Source: QANA01 sp963665505
Lineage (GTDB): Bacteria > Bacillota > Clostridia > Christensenellales > Christensenellaceae
Length of the DNA stretch: 64,000 bases
NCBI GenBank assembly: GCA_963665505.1
Contig: OY762275.1
Span: 434,001 to 498,000 of the forward strand
Direction: 5' to 3'
The translations under genes were made by a program, and so were the position numbers. Shown piece by piece: positions 15,444 through 24,147 of the stretch (position 1 is its first letter; every line of letters begins with the position of its first letter). The notes beneath the pieces are model-generated. The model searched no databases. It was not told the origin of the DNA and worked only from the letters and a program-made list of their open reading frames with translations.

Positions 15444-16487
15444 ATGGAATTGTTAAAAGTGATATCCGACCTGGTGACGGCCGACGGAGTGACCGGCAAC
15501 GAGCGCGCCGTGGGCGACATCATAAAAGGATATTTTTTCCACTATACGGACGATGTCTGGCAAGATAAGATGGGCAATGTATACGGCCGTATGGGCAGTG
15601 GGAACAAACCTGTGATCCTGGTCGTAGCCCATATGGACGAAGTCGGGATGATGGTGACCAAGATAGAAGAAAACGGCATGCTGCGTATCACGCAAGTGGG
15701 CGGGGTAGACCCGCGGGTACTCCCGGCCGCCGAAGTGTTCGTACTGGGGAAAAAGCTGCTGAAGGGCGTCATCGGCGCCGTACCGCCCCATCTTTTGGAA
15801 GGAGAACAGCAAGCCTATAAGATGGAAGAACTCGTCTGCGATATCGGGTATCCGCCTGAACAGGTGAAAGCGCTCGTCTCCGTAGGTGATTTCGTAACGT
15901 TTGCACCCAAACCGCCCGTTGCGCTGCGCAATGATTTTGTCGCTTCAAAAACATTGGACGACCGTGCCCTTGTGGCTGCCATGTTTGCCTGCATGGAGAT
16001 GCTGCAGAAGGTAAAATTGGAGTGCACGGTCGTTTTTTGCGCTTCCGTACAGGAAGAACGCGGCGGGATCGGCGCCAAAGCGGGCGCATACAGCGTAAAC
16101 CCGGATATCGCGGTGGCTATTGACGTGACGCACGGGCCCACGCCGGGCACAAAGCCGTTTGAAACATATGATATGGGAAAAGTTGCGCTCACTAAGGGCG
16201 GCAACATTCATCCGCGTGTCTTTGAACTGTTGCGGCAGTCTGCAAAAGAACAGAATATAGAAACGGAAATAGAGGTCTGCATGGGCCGGACGGGTACCGA
16301 TGCCTGGGAGATGCAGGTCGAGCGTGGGGGGATCCCAACGGCGATCGTTTCTCCGCCCCTACGGTATATGCATACGTCGGTGGAAACGATTCGGCTGAAC
16401 ACGCTGCAAAACTGCGCCAAGGTGATCGCCGGCTTGGCCGCCGGGATAAATTCGGACTGGGAGGAGGCACTATGCTTGCAAGACTGA
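15444..16487 (+). CDS. M42 family metallo-aminopeptidase 1
   Basis: 347 residues with all M42 metal and catalytic residues: AHMDEVGMM (His, Asp), LDDRALVAA (bridging Asp), QEERGGIGAK (catalytic Glu pair), IDVTHGP (Asp) and RYMHTSVE (His). M42 enzymes are dodecameric cytosolic aminopeptidases that trim peptides made by the proteasome-like machinery or imported from outside. First gene of a tight four-gene operon; GGAAGGAG precedes its ATG, and a TATAAT at 15393-15398 is a likely -10. Its end overlaps the next gene by 16 bp. Confidence 0.93.
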   Translation: MELLKVISDLVTADGVTGNERAVGDIIKGYFFHYTDDVWQDKMGNVYGRMGSGNKPVILVVAHMDEVGMMVTKIEENGMLRITQVGGVDPRVLPAAEVFVLGKKLLKGVIGAVPPHLLEGEQQAYKMEELVCDIGYPPEQVKALVSVGDFVTFAPKPPVALRNDFVASKTLDDRALVAAMFACMEMLQKVKLECTVVFCASVQEERGGIGAKAGAYSVNPDIAVAIDVTHGPTPGTKPFETYDMGKVALTKGGNIHPRVFELLRQSAKEQNIETEIEVCMGRTGTDAWEMQVERGGIPTAIVSPPLRYMHTSVETIRLNTLQNCAKVIAGLAAGINSDWEEALCLQD

Positions 16488-17482
16488 GCAATGCCGCGGG
16501 CCCGAGCGGGAATGAGGGCGAAGTACGGGCGCTGATAAAGGAATTGGCCGCCCCCTGGGGCGGTGAGACCCGGGTAGATGCCATGGGCAATCTGTATATC
16601 CATAAAAAAGGCGACGGGCCGCGCGTGATGGCCTGTGCCCATATGGATGAAGTAGCCATGATGGTGAAGGGAATTATGGAAAATGGTCTGCTCGCTTATG
16701 AAGCAATGGGGATCGACCCGCGGGTCGTCGTTTCCAAACGCGTGCTGGTGGGAAAGGACAAGATACCGGGTGTGATCGGCGCCAAGGCGATCCATCTGCA
16801 AAAAAGAGAAGAGCGGGGAAAATTGCTGCCGCACGAAGAATTGTTTATAGACATCGGCGCGCAGGATAAAGCCGATGCGCAGAAATATGTGAACGTGGGC
16901 GAGTATGTGGTGTTCGATACACAGTTCGAAGCGTTCGGCGATGGATTCGTCAAGGGAAAAGCGCTCGACGACCGCGTCGGTTGCTATATCCTGCTAGAAC
17001 TTTTGAGGCGGAAGTATGCCTGCGACTTTTACGCGGTGTTCACCGTGCAGGAGGAAGCGGGCCTTCGCGGCTCCATCGCGGCCGCCTATACTGTGCGCCC
17101 GGCAGTGGGGTTGATTTTTGAAGGGACGACGGCGAACGATATGCCTGATGCGAAAGGGCATGAGTATGTGACTAAGGTCGGGGAAGGCCCGGCCATCACC
17201 GTGATGGACCGGGGGACGATCGTACTGCCCAGAATGGTGCGCGCGCTGACCTCCTCCGCAAAAGAGGCGGGCATCCCCTGCCAGTTCAGAAAAGGCACGC
17301 GGGGCGGCACGGACGCGGCCTCCATCCATAAAGCGGGGGTAGGCGCCGTGACGGGCGGCCTGTCCGTCCCCTGCCGGTATATCCATGCGCCGGTGAGCGT
17401 GGCCGCGCTGCGCGATATAGAAAATACCGTACGGCTGGCAGATTTTTTCCTGAAAAACAAAAAGTATGATGAGGTGCTGTGA
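16472..17482 (+). CDS. M42 family metallo-aminopeptidase 2
   Basis: 336 residues; the ATG at 16472 follows GGAGGAGG and overlaps the first M42 gene. It has CAHMDEVAMM, ALDDRVGCYI, TVQEEAGLRGS and a final RYIHAPV. In place of the DVT motif it has LIFEGTTANDMPD, with Glu as the likely metal ligand, which points to a different substrate preference from the first paralogue (for example acidic versus neutral N-terminal residues). Co-expression of diverged M42 copies would widen peptide specificity or allow mixed complexes. Confidence 0.93.
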   Translation: MLARLSNAAGPSGNEGEVRALIKELAAPWGGETRVDAMGNLYIHKKGDGPRVMACAHMDEVAMMVKGIMENGLLAYEAMGIDPRVVVSKRVLVGKDKIPGVIGAKAIHLQKREERGKLLPHEELFIDIGAQDKADAQKYVNVGEYVVFDTQFEAFGDGFVKGKALDDRVGCYILLELLRRKYACDFYAVFTVQEEAGLRGSIAAAYTVRPAVGLIFEGTTANDMPDAKGHEYVTKVGEGPAITVMDRGTIVLPRMVRALTSSAKEAGIPCQFRKGTRGGTDAASIHKAGVGAVTGGLSVPCRYIHAPVSVAALRDIENTVRLADFFLKNKKYDEVL

Positions 17483-17483
17483 C

Positions 17484-18494
17484 ATGTTTGAAACGATGTT
17501 GAAAGAGATGCTGGCGGCATATGGGCCTTCCGGCCGGGAACAAACGGTCAGTGCCGTTATAAGAAAATATGTGGAACCCTGCTGTGATGAAGTGTATACT
17601 GATACACTGGGGAATCTGGTCGCCGTGAAGAGAGGGTCCTCCGGCAAAAAAGTCATGCTGAGCGCCCATATGGACCAGATCGGGTTCATTGTCGTGGATA
17701 TAGATGAGAAAGGATTCCTGCGTATCGCGAATGTGGGCGGGATACTGCCGCCCCTGAGCGTCGCACGGGAAATCATGTTTGAGAACGGCGTTTTAGGCGT
17801 GACCTATTTTGAAACAGAAACAACGCGGGACGCCAAGGCCGTTGCCACGCTGCCCGACATGTATGTGGATATAGGCTGTGATACCAAAGAAGAAGCCGAG
17901 GCCAAAGTCCAGGTGGGCGACGTCGGCGTGTACGTGACCCATTTTGTGGATATGGGCAAGCGCTTTGCCAGCGGGGCACAGGACAACAGAATCTGCTGCG
18001 CGGCCATCGCCGAAGCGTTGCGGGACCTGCAATCGCCGCATGATGTTTATGCGGTCTTCACCGTGCAGGAAGAGGTTGGCCTGCGCGGCGCCGGGGCGGC
18101 CGCATATGCGATAGAGCCGGACCTGAATATCAACCTGGATGTGACGCTCACGGGAGACACGCCCAAAGCACCGGCCATGAGCGTTTCGCTGGGTAAAGGA
18201 CCGGCTGTCAAAGTGATGGATTCTTCCGTTATCATCCCGGCCTGTGTGCGCAGGTTCATGGAGGAATGCGCGGCAAAAGCGGGCATCCCCGTGCAGAAAG
18301 AAGTATTATCCAGGGGTGGCACGGACACGAGTGCGATCCAGCGGGTAAAGGGCGGTATCCTCGCCGGCTGTATTTCTATCCCGGCGCGGTATGTGCATAC
18401 GCCGACCGAGGTGACGGACAAGGACGATGTAAAAAATACAATCAAATTTCTGCGGGCGCTTTTAGCAGAGAAAAAACTTCCAGGAGACGAATAA
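17484..18494 (+). CDS. M42 family metallo-aminopeptidase 3
   Basis: 336 residues starting one base after the previous stop (MFETMLKEML); GATGAGGTG supplies the ribosome site. Motifs: SAHMDQIGFI, GAQDNRICCA (the bridging Asp is kept though the usual DDR is QDNR), TVQEEVGLRGAG, NLDVTLTGDTP and RYVHTPTEV. All metal ligands seem present. It is the third tandem paralogue and differs most at the bridging-Asp motif. Confidence 0.92.
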   Translation: MFETMLKEMLAAYGPSGREQTVSAVIRKYVEPCCDEVYTDTLGNLVAVKRGSSGKKVMLSAHMDQIGFIVVDIDEKGFLRIANVGGILPPLSVAREIMFENGVLGVTYFETETTRDAKAVATLPDMYVDIGCDTKEEAEAKVQVGDVGVYVTHFVDMGKRFASGAQDNRICCAAIAEALRDLQSPHDVYAVFTVQEEVGLRGAGAAAYAIEPDLNINLDVTLTGDTPKAPAMSVSLGKGPAVKVMDSSVIIPACVRRFMEECAAKAGIPVQKEVLSRGGTDTSAIQRVKGGILAGCISIPARYVHTPTEVTDKDDVKNTIKFLRALLAEKKLPGDE

Positions 18495-18501
18495 AACAAG
18501 T

Positions 18502-19254
18502 ATGACAGGGAATGAAAACCAAACCATGCCGCGGATCGGCATCACGGCCAGCCTGCGTGATATCCCGCCCGTAGGCGCATATCTGACCGGCAGAGATTAT
18601 GTTCTTTCCACAAAGATGGCAGGAGGATGCCCGCTGTTGCTGCCCACGACGGACGACGTGCAGGTGATCGCGCAGTATGTTGCGTCGATCGACGGGCTGC
18701 TTCTGACGGGCGGAGAGGATGTGGACCCTTCACTATACGGGGAAGAACCTAAGGCCGGGCTTGTGCGGATCGACCGTGCGCGCGATGATTTTGAGATCGA
18801 GTTGCTGCAGGAAGCCGTAACGGCGGGCAAACGGGTGTTGGCCATCTGCCGGGGGCTGCAGGTAGTCAACGTTGCGTTCGGCGGTACGCTGGTACAGGAT
18901 ATCCCGACGGAGATGGAAGGATGTCTGCACCATTTTGGCGATATGAAAAAAAGGAGCGAGCCCATCCATTCCATATCCGTAAAGGAAGATTCTTATCTGT
19001 ATAGTATAATGGGCACGCGGGAAATCGATACAAATTCTTTCCACCATCAGGCCATCAAAGACCTGGCTCCGGGGTTTTTTATTTCGGCCTGGGCGCCGGA
19101 CGGGATTATTGAAGCGATCGAGGCGGAAGACAAGGGGATCGTTGCCGTACAGTTCCACCCGGAAAATATGACGGTGCGTTTCCCGGTATTTTTGAGATTG
19201 TTCGCAGACCTTGTAAACGAAAGTCGCACGCATAGAACAAACGGCAGGATATGA
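18502..19254 (+). CDS. Peptidase C26 / gamma-glutamyl hydrolase (PuuD-like)
   Basis: 250 residues, class I glutamine-amidotransferase fold: LLLTGGEDVDPSLYGE, the nucleophile Cys in LAICRGLQVVN, and QFHPE with the catalytic His. Relatives cleave gamma-glutamyl amide bonds, such as gamma-glutamyl-GABA. It starts 7 bp after the third M42 gene; an alternative start is Met9 at 18526. As last gene of the operon it probably handles gamma-linked or capped peptides that the aminopeptidases cannot open. Confidence 0.88.
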   Translation: MTGNENQTMPRIGITASLRDIPPVGAYLTGRDYVLSTKMAGGCPLLLPTTDDVQVIAQYVASIDGLLLTGGEDVDPSLYGEEPKAGLVRIDRARDDFEIELLQEAVTAGKRVLAICRGLQVVNVAFGGTLVQDIPTEMEGCLHHFGDMKKRSEPIHSISVKEDSYLYSIMGTREIDTNSFHHQAIKDLAPGFFISAWAPDGIIEAIEAEDKGIVAVQFHPENMTVRFPVFLRLFADLVNESRTHRTNGRI

Positions 19255-19269
19255 GAGAGGAAAATAGCT

Positions 19270-19305
19270 GGGCCCGGACAAACGCCCGGGCCCTTTCCCG
19301 TTTTC
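19270..19305 (+). terminator. Terminator after the peptidase operon
   Basis: Stem GGGCCCGG/CCGGGCCC (19270-19293) followed by TTTCCCGTTTT. Confidence 0.75.
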
Positions 19306-19421
19306 GGCGCCCGGCCGGCCGCAGATGTCTTCTCTGGGATGCGCGTTCGCCGGTGAAAGCCATATTTTGAAATACAGGGAGATATGCATAATATGCATTC
19401 CTATGAATCCTGCGGATTTAC

Positions 19422-19450
19422 TTGTTAGTTGCATGCGAATCTGTTATAAT
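19422..19450 (+). promoter_or_regulatory. Promoter of the aldolase gene
   Basis: -35 TTGTTA (19422-19427), 17-bp spacer, -10 TATAAT (19445-19450), 67 bp ahead of the start codon. Confidence 0.65.
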
Positions 19451-19517
19451 GACGGTAGTTTTTTTGGGCGTAAGCCTTATATATAAATGTTTTTTGAAAG
19501 GAAAGAGAGGTATAAAG

Positions 19518-20393
19518 ATGTTAGTATCAATGAAAGCAATTCTTGACCGCGCCAGTGCCGGAAACTATGGCGTGGCCGCGCCGAACGTGTGCACGGAGCT
19601 GGATGCACGGGCCGTTATCTCCATAGCGGAAAAGCTGAACGCACCGGTCATACTGGATGTGGCGTATCGTGCGACGCCCGATATAGCTTTTTTGGGCAGA
19701 TTCATGACGTTACTCGCCGATAAGGCAAGAGTACCCGTCGCCATCAACCTGGACCATGGAGCTACCTATGAGGATGCCGTGTCGGCGATCGCTGCCGGGT
19801 TTACATCCATCATGGTCGACCGTTCCACCCTTCCTTACGAGGAAAATGTTGCGCAGGTTAGCGAGCTTGTCAAGATCGCGCATGCGGTGGGCGTCAGCGT
19901 AGAGGCGGAGCTGGGCCATGTGGGACAGGGCGCAAGCTATGCGGCCGACAGGGACGCCGGGCTTACCAAGCCCGAGCAGGCAAAGAAATACATAGAAGAT
20001 ACCGGTATCGATATGCTGGCCGTTGCCGTGGGTACGGCGCACGGAGAATATGTGGGAACCCCGCATATCGATTTTGACCGCCTGGTAGCCATAAAGAAAG
20101 CGACCAACAATTTCCCGCTCGTACTGCACGGCGGATCGGGGACGGGGAATGAAAACCTGGCGAAGGCCTGTACATTGGGCATCAATAAAGTAAATATTTA
20201 TACAGATCTTGCAAAATCTGCTGTCAAAAAAGTAAAGGAACTGGAAATGCCTGGTATGCTCTGGAGAGCGATCACCGAAGGCATCACCGAACAGATCGGC
20301 TTCTATATCGAGTTGTTCGGCGGCAAGGGAAAGGCTTGGATACCGGTCGATAAGGGCGTTTGCGGCCAGCCGATCGATACGAACGAACCTTAA
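19518..20393 (+). CDS. Class II fructose-bisphosphate aldolase family protein
   Basis: 291 residues from ATG 19518, with GAAAGAGAGG upstream. Motifs: NLDHGATYED (metal His), SVEAELGHVGQG, AVAVGTAHGEY, LHGGSGTGNENL and GINKVNIYTDL. The enzyme is zinc-dependent. The motifs fit fructose-1,6-bisphosphate aldolase but also tagatose-bisphosphate aldolases (GatY/KbaY), which differ by few residues. It is monocistronic with its own promoter and terminator, which suggests the glycolytic role. Confidence 0.9.
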   Translation: MLVSMKAILDRASAGNYGVAAPNVCTELDARAVISIAEKLNAPVILDVAYRATPDIAFLGRFMTLLADKARVPVAINLDHGATYEDAVSAIAAGFTSIMVDRSTLPYEENVAQVSELVKIAHAVGVSVEAELGHVGQGASYAADRDAGLTKPEQAKKYIEDTGIDMLAVAVGTAHGEYVGTPHIDFDRLVAIKKATNNFPLVLHGGSGTGNENLAKACTLGINKVNIYTDLAKSAVKKVKELEMPGMLWRAITEGITEQIGFYIELFGGKGKAWIPVDKGVCGQPIDTNEP

Positions 20394-20412
20394 TACGGGC
20401 TTAGCTTTTTGG

Positions 20413-20440
20413 ACCGGCGAAATATTTCGCCGGTTTTTTT
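20413..20440 (+). terminator. Terminator after the aldolase gene
   Basis: Stem CCGGCGAAAT/ATTTCGCCGG followed by seven T. Confidence 0.9.
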
Positions 20441-20493
20441 GTAAGAAAATAAACTGCTTTTCATAAATATGCAGAAAAAAATTATAAAAGTTC

Positions 20494-20522
20494 TTGCAAA
20501 GCTGGACAAGATGCATTAAAAT
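20494..20522 (+). promoter_or_regulatory. Promoter of hppA
   Basis: -35 TTGCAA (20494-20499), 17-bp spacer, -10 TAAAAT (20517-20522); leader of about 120 nt. Confidence 0.55.
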
Positions 20523-20647
20523 CGTTATTGGGGAAAGATTTGGTTTTCTCAAACACATGGTGTTTTGATTGTTATCATAGAAAGCATTGGCATATATGGT
20601 GCGGGAAAAATATCCATGTAAAATTAGATTTTGATGGGAGTGATTGA

Positions 20648-22681
20648 ATGAATTGGGCAGTGATAGCACTTGCCGTATCGGCTCTGGCGCTGATCGTGGC
20701 AGCATTTTTTTACCGTTGGGTCAAAAATCTGCCGACAGCGGAAGGAAAACTCGAAGGCATCGGAACCCTTATACGCAAAGGTTCGTTTACGTTTTTGAAA
20801 CGGGAGTATAAGGTGCTTGCAGTCTTCGTAGGAATTGTTTCTCTGGTTATTCTTGCGTTTTATCCGGTACCGTTCTGGAATGGGGATATTCTCGAAAATT
20901 TCAAAATGGTATTGTCTTATATCATGGGCTCGGTCTTCTCGGGCGCGGCAGGAATAGTCGGCATAAGCATAGCCACGATCGCCAACGTAAAATCCGCGAC
21001 AGCGGCAAAAGACGGTCTTGCACCTTCTTTTATGGCAGGATTCAGAGGCGGAGCCGTTATGGGAATGGCTGTTGTAAGCACATCTCTTGCCGGCCCGGCT
21101 ATACTATATCTTTTGACGGGGAATACGAATATTGTTTTGGCGTTTAGCTTTGGGGCAAGTTCTCTTGCCTTGTTTGCCAAGGCAGGCGGCGGGATATTCA
21201 CCAAGACGGCGGATATCGCTGCAGACCTGACGGGCAAAGTCGAGCTTGGCATCCCGGAAGACGACCCGCGCAACCCTGCTGTTATTGCAGATAACGTAGG
21301 GGACAATGTGGGCGATGTGGCCGGCATGGGCGCTGATCTTTTTGACTCCAACGTTGCTTCGATCGCCGCATCCATGATCATTGCGGCCGGGTTAGGACAA
21401 ATACAGCTGATATTCTGCTTTGGTGCTTTGGGACTGCTCGCTTCGATCATCGGGGTTTTGGTGGTTCGCGTCGGGAAAAACGGAGAACCGGGCCGCGCGC
21501 TGAACAACGGTACGTATATCACCTGCGCTATATTTACGGCGCTCACTCTCGCTGCGACTCTTATCTTCGGGTATGAGATACGGCTTTGGGGTGCGACGAT
21601 CATCGGCATGCTGGTGGGGGTGATCATAGGGATCACAAGCGATTTCTTCACGGGGGACGAGCGGCCGCCCGTTGCAAAAGTTGCAGAAGCCTGCAAGAGT
21701 GGCCCTGCCTTTACGATACTTTCGGGTTTTTCTTATGGACTCTTGAGCACGCTCCCTTCTCTGGCAGGCATTGGGATCGCGGCGCTTGCCTCTTATAAGC
21801 TTTGTGAACCGTTGGGTGCGGATTATGCCATGTTGGGCATCTCTATCGCGGCCATCGGCATGCTTTCCATCGTGGGGATGATTATTTCCAGCGATGCGTA
21901 CGGCCCCATCGTGGACAATGCGAGAGGCATTGCCGAAATGGGCAACCTGGGAGACGAGGTCATAGAGATCACGGACAAACTGGATGCTGCCGGAAACACT
22001 TCCAAGGCGATCACCAAGGGATTTGCCGTAGGCGCGGCGGGCCTTACGGTCATTGCGCTGCTGGCGGCCTTCAGTAAGATCATTTCGCCGGAAGGCGTGA
22101 TGATCGGCTTTGATATGATGGATCCGCTGGTGTTTTTCGGTGCGCTGGTCGGAGCTGCCGTCCCGGCGGTCTTCTCGGCTATGCTGATGATGGGTGTCAG
22201 CCGCAACTCACAGAAAATGGTCACGGAGATCCACCGTCAGTTCAGTACGATCGAGGGCTTGAAAGAAGGACGCGAAGGCGTTTCTCCCGAACATGACAAA
22301 TGTATCGATATTGCTACGCTCGGCGCGTTGAAGGAACTGATTCCGGCAGGCCTGCTGGCGATCCTTACCACGCTGGCGGTCGGATTCATAGGCGGCGTCA
22401 TGGCCGTAGGCGGGTATCTTGTGGGCAACATCATTTCCGGTTTGCTGCTGGCTTTGCTGATGGGTAACGCAGGCGGTTTGTGGGACAATGCGAAGAAGTA
22501 TATTGAGGCGGGAAACTTTGGCGGGAAGGGGTCCGATGCGCATAGGGCTGCCGTAATAGGCGATACCGTAGGCGATCCGTTCAAAGATACGGCCGGTCCT
22601 TCTCTGAATACACAGATTACGGTTGTTTCGCTCGTTGCTTCCCTGGCTGCAACGATCTTCTTAAGCTGTTCGTTGTTTTAA
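20648..22681 (+). CDS. hppA: Membrane-bound proton-translocating pyrophosphatase
   Basis: 677 residues, about 16 membrane helices. The substrate site is clear: ADLTGKVELGIPEDDPRNPA, ADNVGDNVGDVAGMGADLF, DNARGIAEMGNLGDE and GDTVGDPFKDTAGPSLN. At the cation-dependence site it reads GNTSKAITKG; a Lys there marks K+-independent proton pumps, while K+-dependent ones have Ala. It couples hydrolysis of pyrophosphate from biosynthesis to proton export. GGGAGTG precedes the ATG. Lies upstream of a sodium-pump decarboxylase subunit, a pairing that suggests a small ion-energetics group. Confidence 0.95.
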   Translation: MNWAVIALAVSALALIVAAFFYRWVKNLPTAEGKLEGIGTLIRKGSFTFLKREYKVLAVFVGIVSLVILAFYPVPFWNGDILENFKMVLSYIMGSVFSGAAGIVGISIATIANVKSATAAKDGLAPSFMAGFRGGAVMGMAVVSTSLAGPAILYLLTGNTNIVLAFSFGASSLALFAKAGGGIFTKTADIAADLTGKVELGIPEDDPRNPAVIADNVGDNVGDVAGMGADLFDSNVASIAASMIIAAGLGQIQLIFCFGALGLLASIIGVLVVRVGKNGEPGRALNNGTYITCAIFTALTLAATLIFGYEIRLWGATIIGMLVGVIIGITSDFFTGDERPPVAKVAEACKSGPAFTILSGFSYGLLSTLPSLAGIGIAALASYKLCEPLGADYAMLGISIAAIGMLSIVGMIISSDAYGPIVDNARGIAEMGNLGDEVIEITDKLDAAGNTSKAITKGFAVGAAGLTVIALLAAFSKIISPEGVMIGFDMMDPLVFFGALVGAAVPAVFSAMLMMGVSRNSQKMVTEIHRQFSTIEGLKEGREGVSPEHDKCIDIATLGALKELIPAGLLAILTTLAVGFIGGVMAVGGYLVGNIISGLLLALLMGNAGGLWDNAKKYIEAGNFGGKGSDAHRAAVIGDTVGDPFKDTAGPSLNTQITVVSLVASLAATIFLSCSLF

Positions 22682-22698
22682 AACAATGTGAAAGGCAT

Positions 22699-22736
22699 AT
22701 GCTGTTTCTGCCGGAGGACCTTTTCCGGCAGAAACG
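22699..22736 (+). terminator. Strong hairpin between hppA and oadB
   Basis: GCTGTTTCTGCCGGA pairs with TCCGGCAGAAACGGC (nearly perfect 15 bp). No T-tract follows, so it may protect or process the mRNA rather than end it. Confidence 0.45.
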
Positions 22737-22779
22737 GCATCCATAGTTTAATAATAAATTCAAGAGGGTTGTCAAAAAA

Positions 22780-23925
22780 ATGGGCGAATTTTTAAGCAAT
22801 TTGGGTACTGTGTTTGGAAACGTCACGGAGATCACTTGGAAAATGGTCGTGATGTGGCTGATAGGCGCAGTGTTGATCTATCTGGCAATAAAGAAAGAGA
22901 TGGAGCCCGCACTGTTGCTGCCGATCGGATTTGGTATCATCCTGGTGAACCTGCCTTTTTCGGGCGTTATCACACAGGGGACGGAAGAAGGTGCTTTGAG
23001 CGTCTTGTACGATGCCGGTATCGGCAACGAACTTTTTCCGCTGATTCTGTTTATTGGTATAGGGGCCATGATAGATTTCGGGCCGCTTTTGAGCTATCCG
23101 AAAATGTTGCTGTTTGGAGCGGCGGCACAATTCGGGATATTTTTTACCTTGAGCCTCTCCACTTTATTGGGATTTGATTTAAAAGACGCGGCCTCCATCG
23201 GGATCATAGGGGCGGCGGATGGACCGACGGCTTTCTTTGTGGCCAACTTCTTAGAGTCGACCTATACGGGCGCAATCATCGTGATAGCCTATTCTTATAT
23301 GGCGCTGGTGCCTATCATCCAGCCGCCTGTCATCAAATTGCTTACAACAAAGAAGGAACGGCGTATCCGTATGCGGTATGAGCAGAAAGATATACCGCAG
23401 ACCGTGAAGATCCTTTTCCCCATCGTGGTTACGATGATTTCGGGCATTGTCGCGCCGAGGTCGGTGGCGCTGGTGGGTTTCCTGATGTTTGGGAACCTGA
23501 TCCGCGAATGCGGCGTATTGCGCTCCCTTTCCGAGACGGCACAAAATGCGCTTACAAATATCATCACGATTTTGCTGGGATTCACCGTTGCGGCCCAGAT
23601 GAAAGCAGAAAGCTTCCTTGTATGGGAAACACTCATGATTCTGGGGCTTGGCCTGCTTGCCTTCGTCTTTGATACGGTGGGCGGCATCGTATTCGCTAAA
23701 ATATTGAACCTGTTCAGCAAAAAGAAGATCAACCCGATGATCGGGGCTGCCGGGATATCTGCTTTCCCCATGGCTTCGCGGTTGGTGCATAAGATGGGCC
23801 GGGACGAAGACCCGAACAACTTCCTGTTGATGTCTGCCGCCGGCGCAAACGTTGCCGGACAGATCGCTTCGGTTGTTGCGGGCGGTCTTGTACTTACCCT
23901 GGTCACAAGCGGATTATTTGGTTGA
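22780..23925 (+). CDS. Sodium-translocating decarboxylase beta subunit
   Basis: 381 residues, OadB/GcdB/MmdB family, about ten membrane segments. Conserved blocks: GIGAMIDFGPLL, IGIIGAADGPTAFFVAN (Asp required for Na+ transport), GNLIRECGVL, FDTVGGIVFAKI and AAGISAFPMASRLV, and the C-terminal LLMSAAGANVAGQIASVVAGG. In complete enzymes it exports Na+ while removing CO2 from a biotin carrier. No alpha (carboxyltransferase), biotin carrier or normal gamma gene is in the window, so partners must be elsewhere. Confidence 0.92.
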   Translation: MGEFLSNLGTVFGNVTEITWKMVVMWLIGAVLIYLAIKKEMEPALLLPIGFGIILVNLPFSGVITQGTEEGALSVLYDAGIGNELFPLILFIGIGAMIDFGPLLSYPKMLLFGAAAQFGIFFTLSLSTLLGFDLKDAASIGIIGAADGPTAFFVANFLESTYTGAIIVIAYSYMALVPIIQPPVIKLLTTKKERRIRMRYEQKDIPQTVKILFPIVVTMISGIVAPRSVALVGFLMFGNLIRECGVLRSLSETAQNALTNIITILLGFTVAAQMKAESFLVWETLMILGLGLLAFVFDTVGGIVFAKILNLFSKKKINPMIGAAGISAFPMASRLVHKMGRDEDPNNFLLMSAAGANVAGQIASVVAGGLVLTLVTSGLFG

Positions 23926-23939
23926 GGAGTGTGTGAATT

Positions 23940-24083
23940 ATGGCTATAAACATTGGGAACTTCGTGCATTCGCTTGGAATCATGCTCTACGGGATGATCG
24001 GTATTTTTATTGTGATGCTGGCAATTTACTTCTGCATATACATATTGATACGGATTTCGAAAAAGAAAAAGAAACAAGCGTGA
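23940..24083 (+). CDS. 47-residue membrane protein behind oadB (gamma-subunit-like position)
   Basis: ATG at 23940, 14 bp after the oadB stop, with GAGGAGTG upstream. The product has a short polar head (MAINIGNFVHSLG), one long hydrophobic helix (about residues 14-38) and a KKKKKQA tail, so the N-terminus is probably outside. OadG-type gamma subunits have one N-terminal helix and hold the complex together; this could be a minimal version. Sequence identity to OadG is not evident. A strong terminator follows. Confidence 0.7.
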   Translation: MAINIGNFVHSLGIMLYGMIGIFIVMLAIYFCIYILIRISKKKKKQA

Positions 24084-24085
24084 AA

Positions 24086-24120
24086 AAAAGCGTCCCTATC
24101 CACATAGGGACGCTTTTTTT
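24086..24120 (+). terminator. Terminator after the oadB unit
   Basis: Stem AGCGTCCCTAT/ATAGGGACGCT followed by seven T. Confidence 0.92.
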
Positions 24121-24147
24121 GTGTAAAAGAAAAAACGGAAGAGCGTA

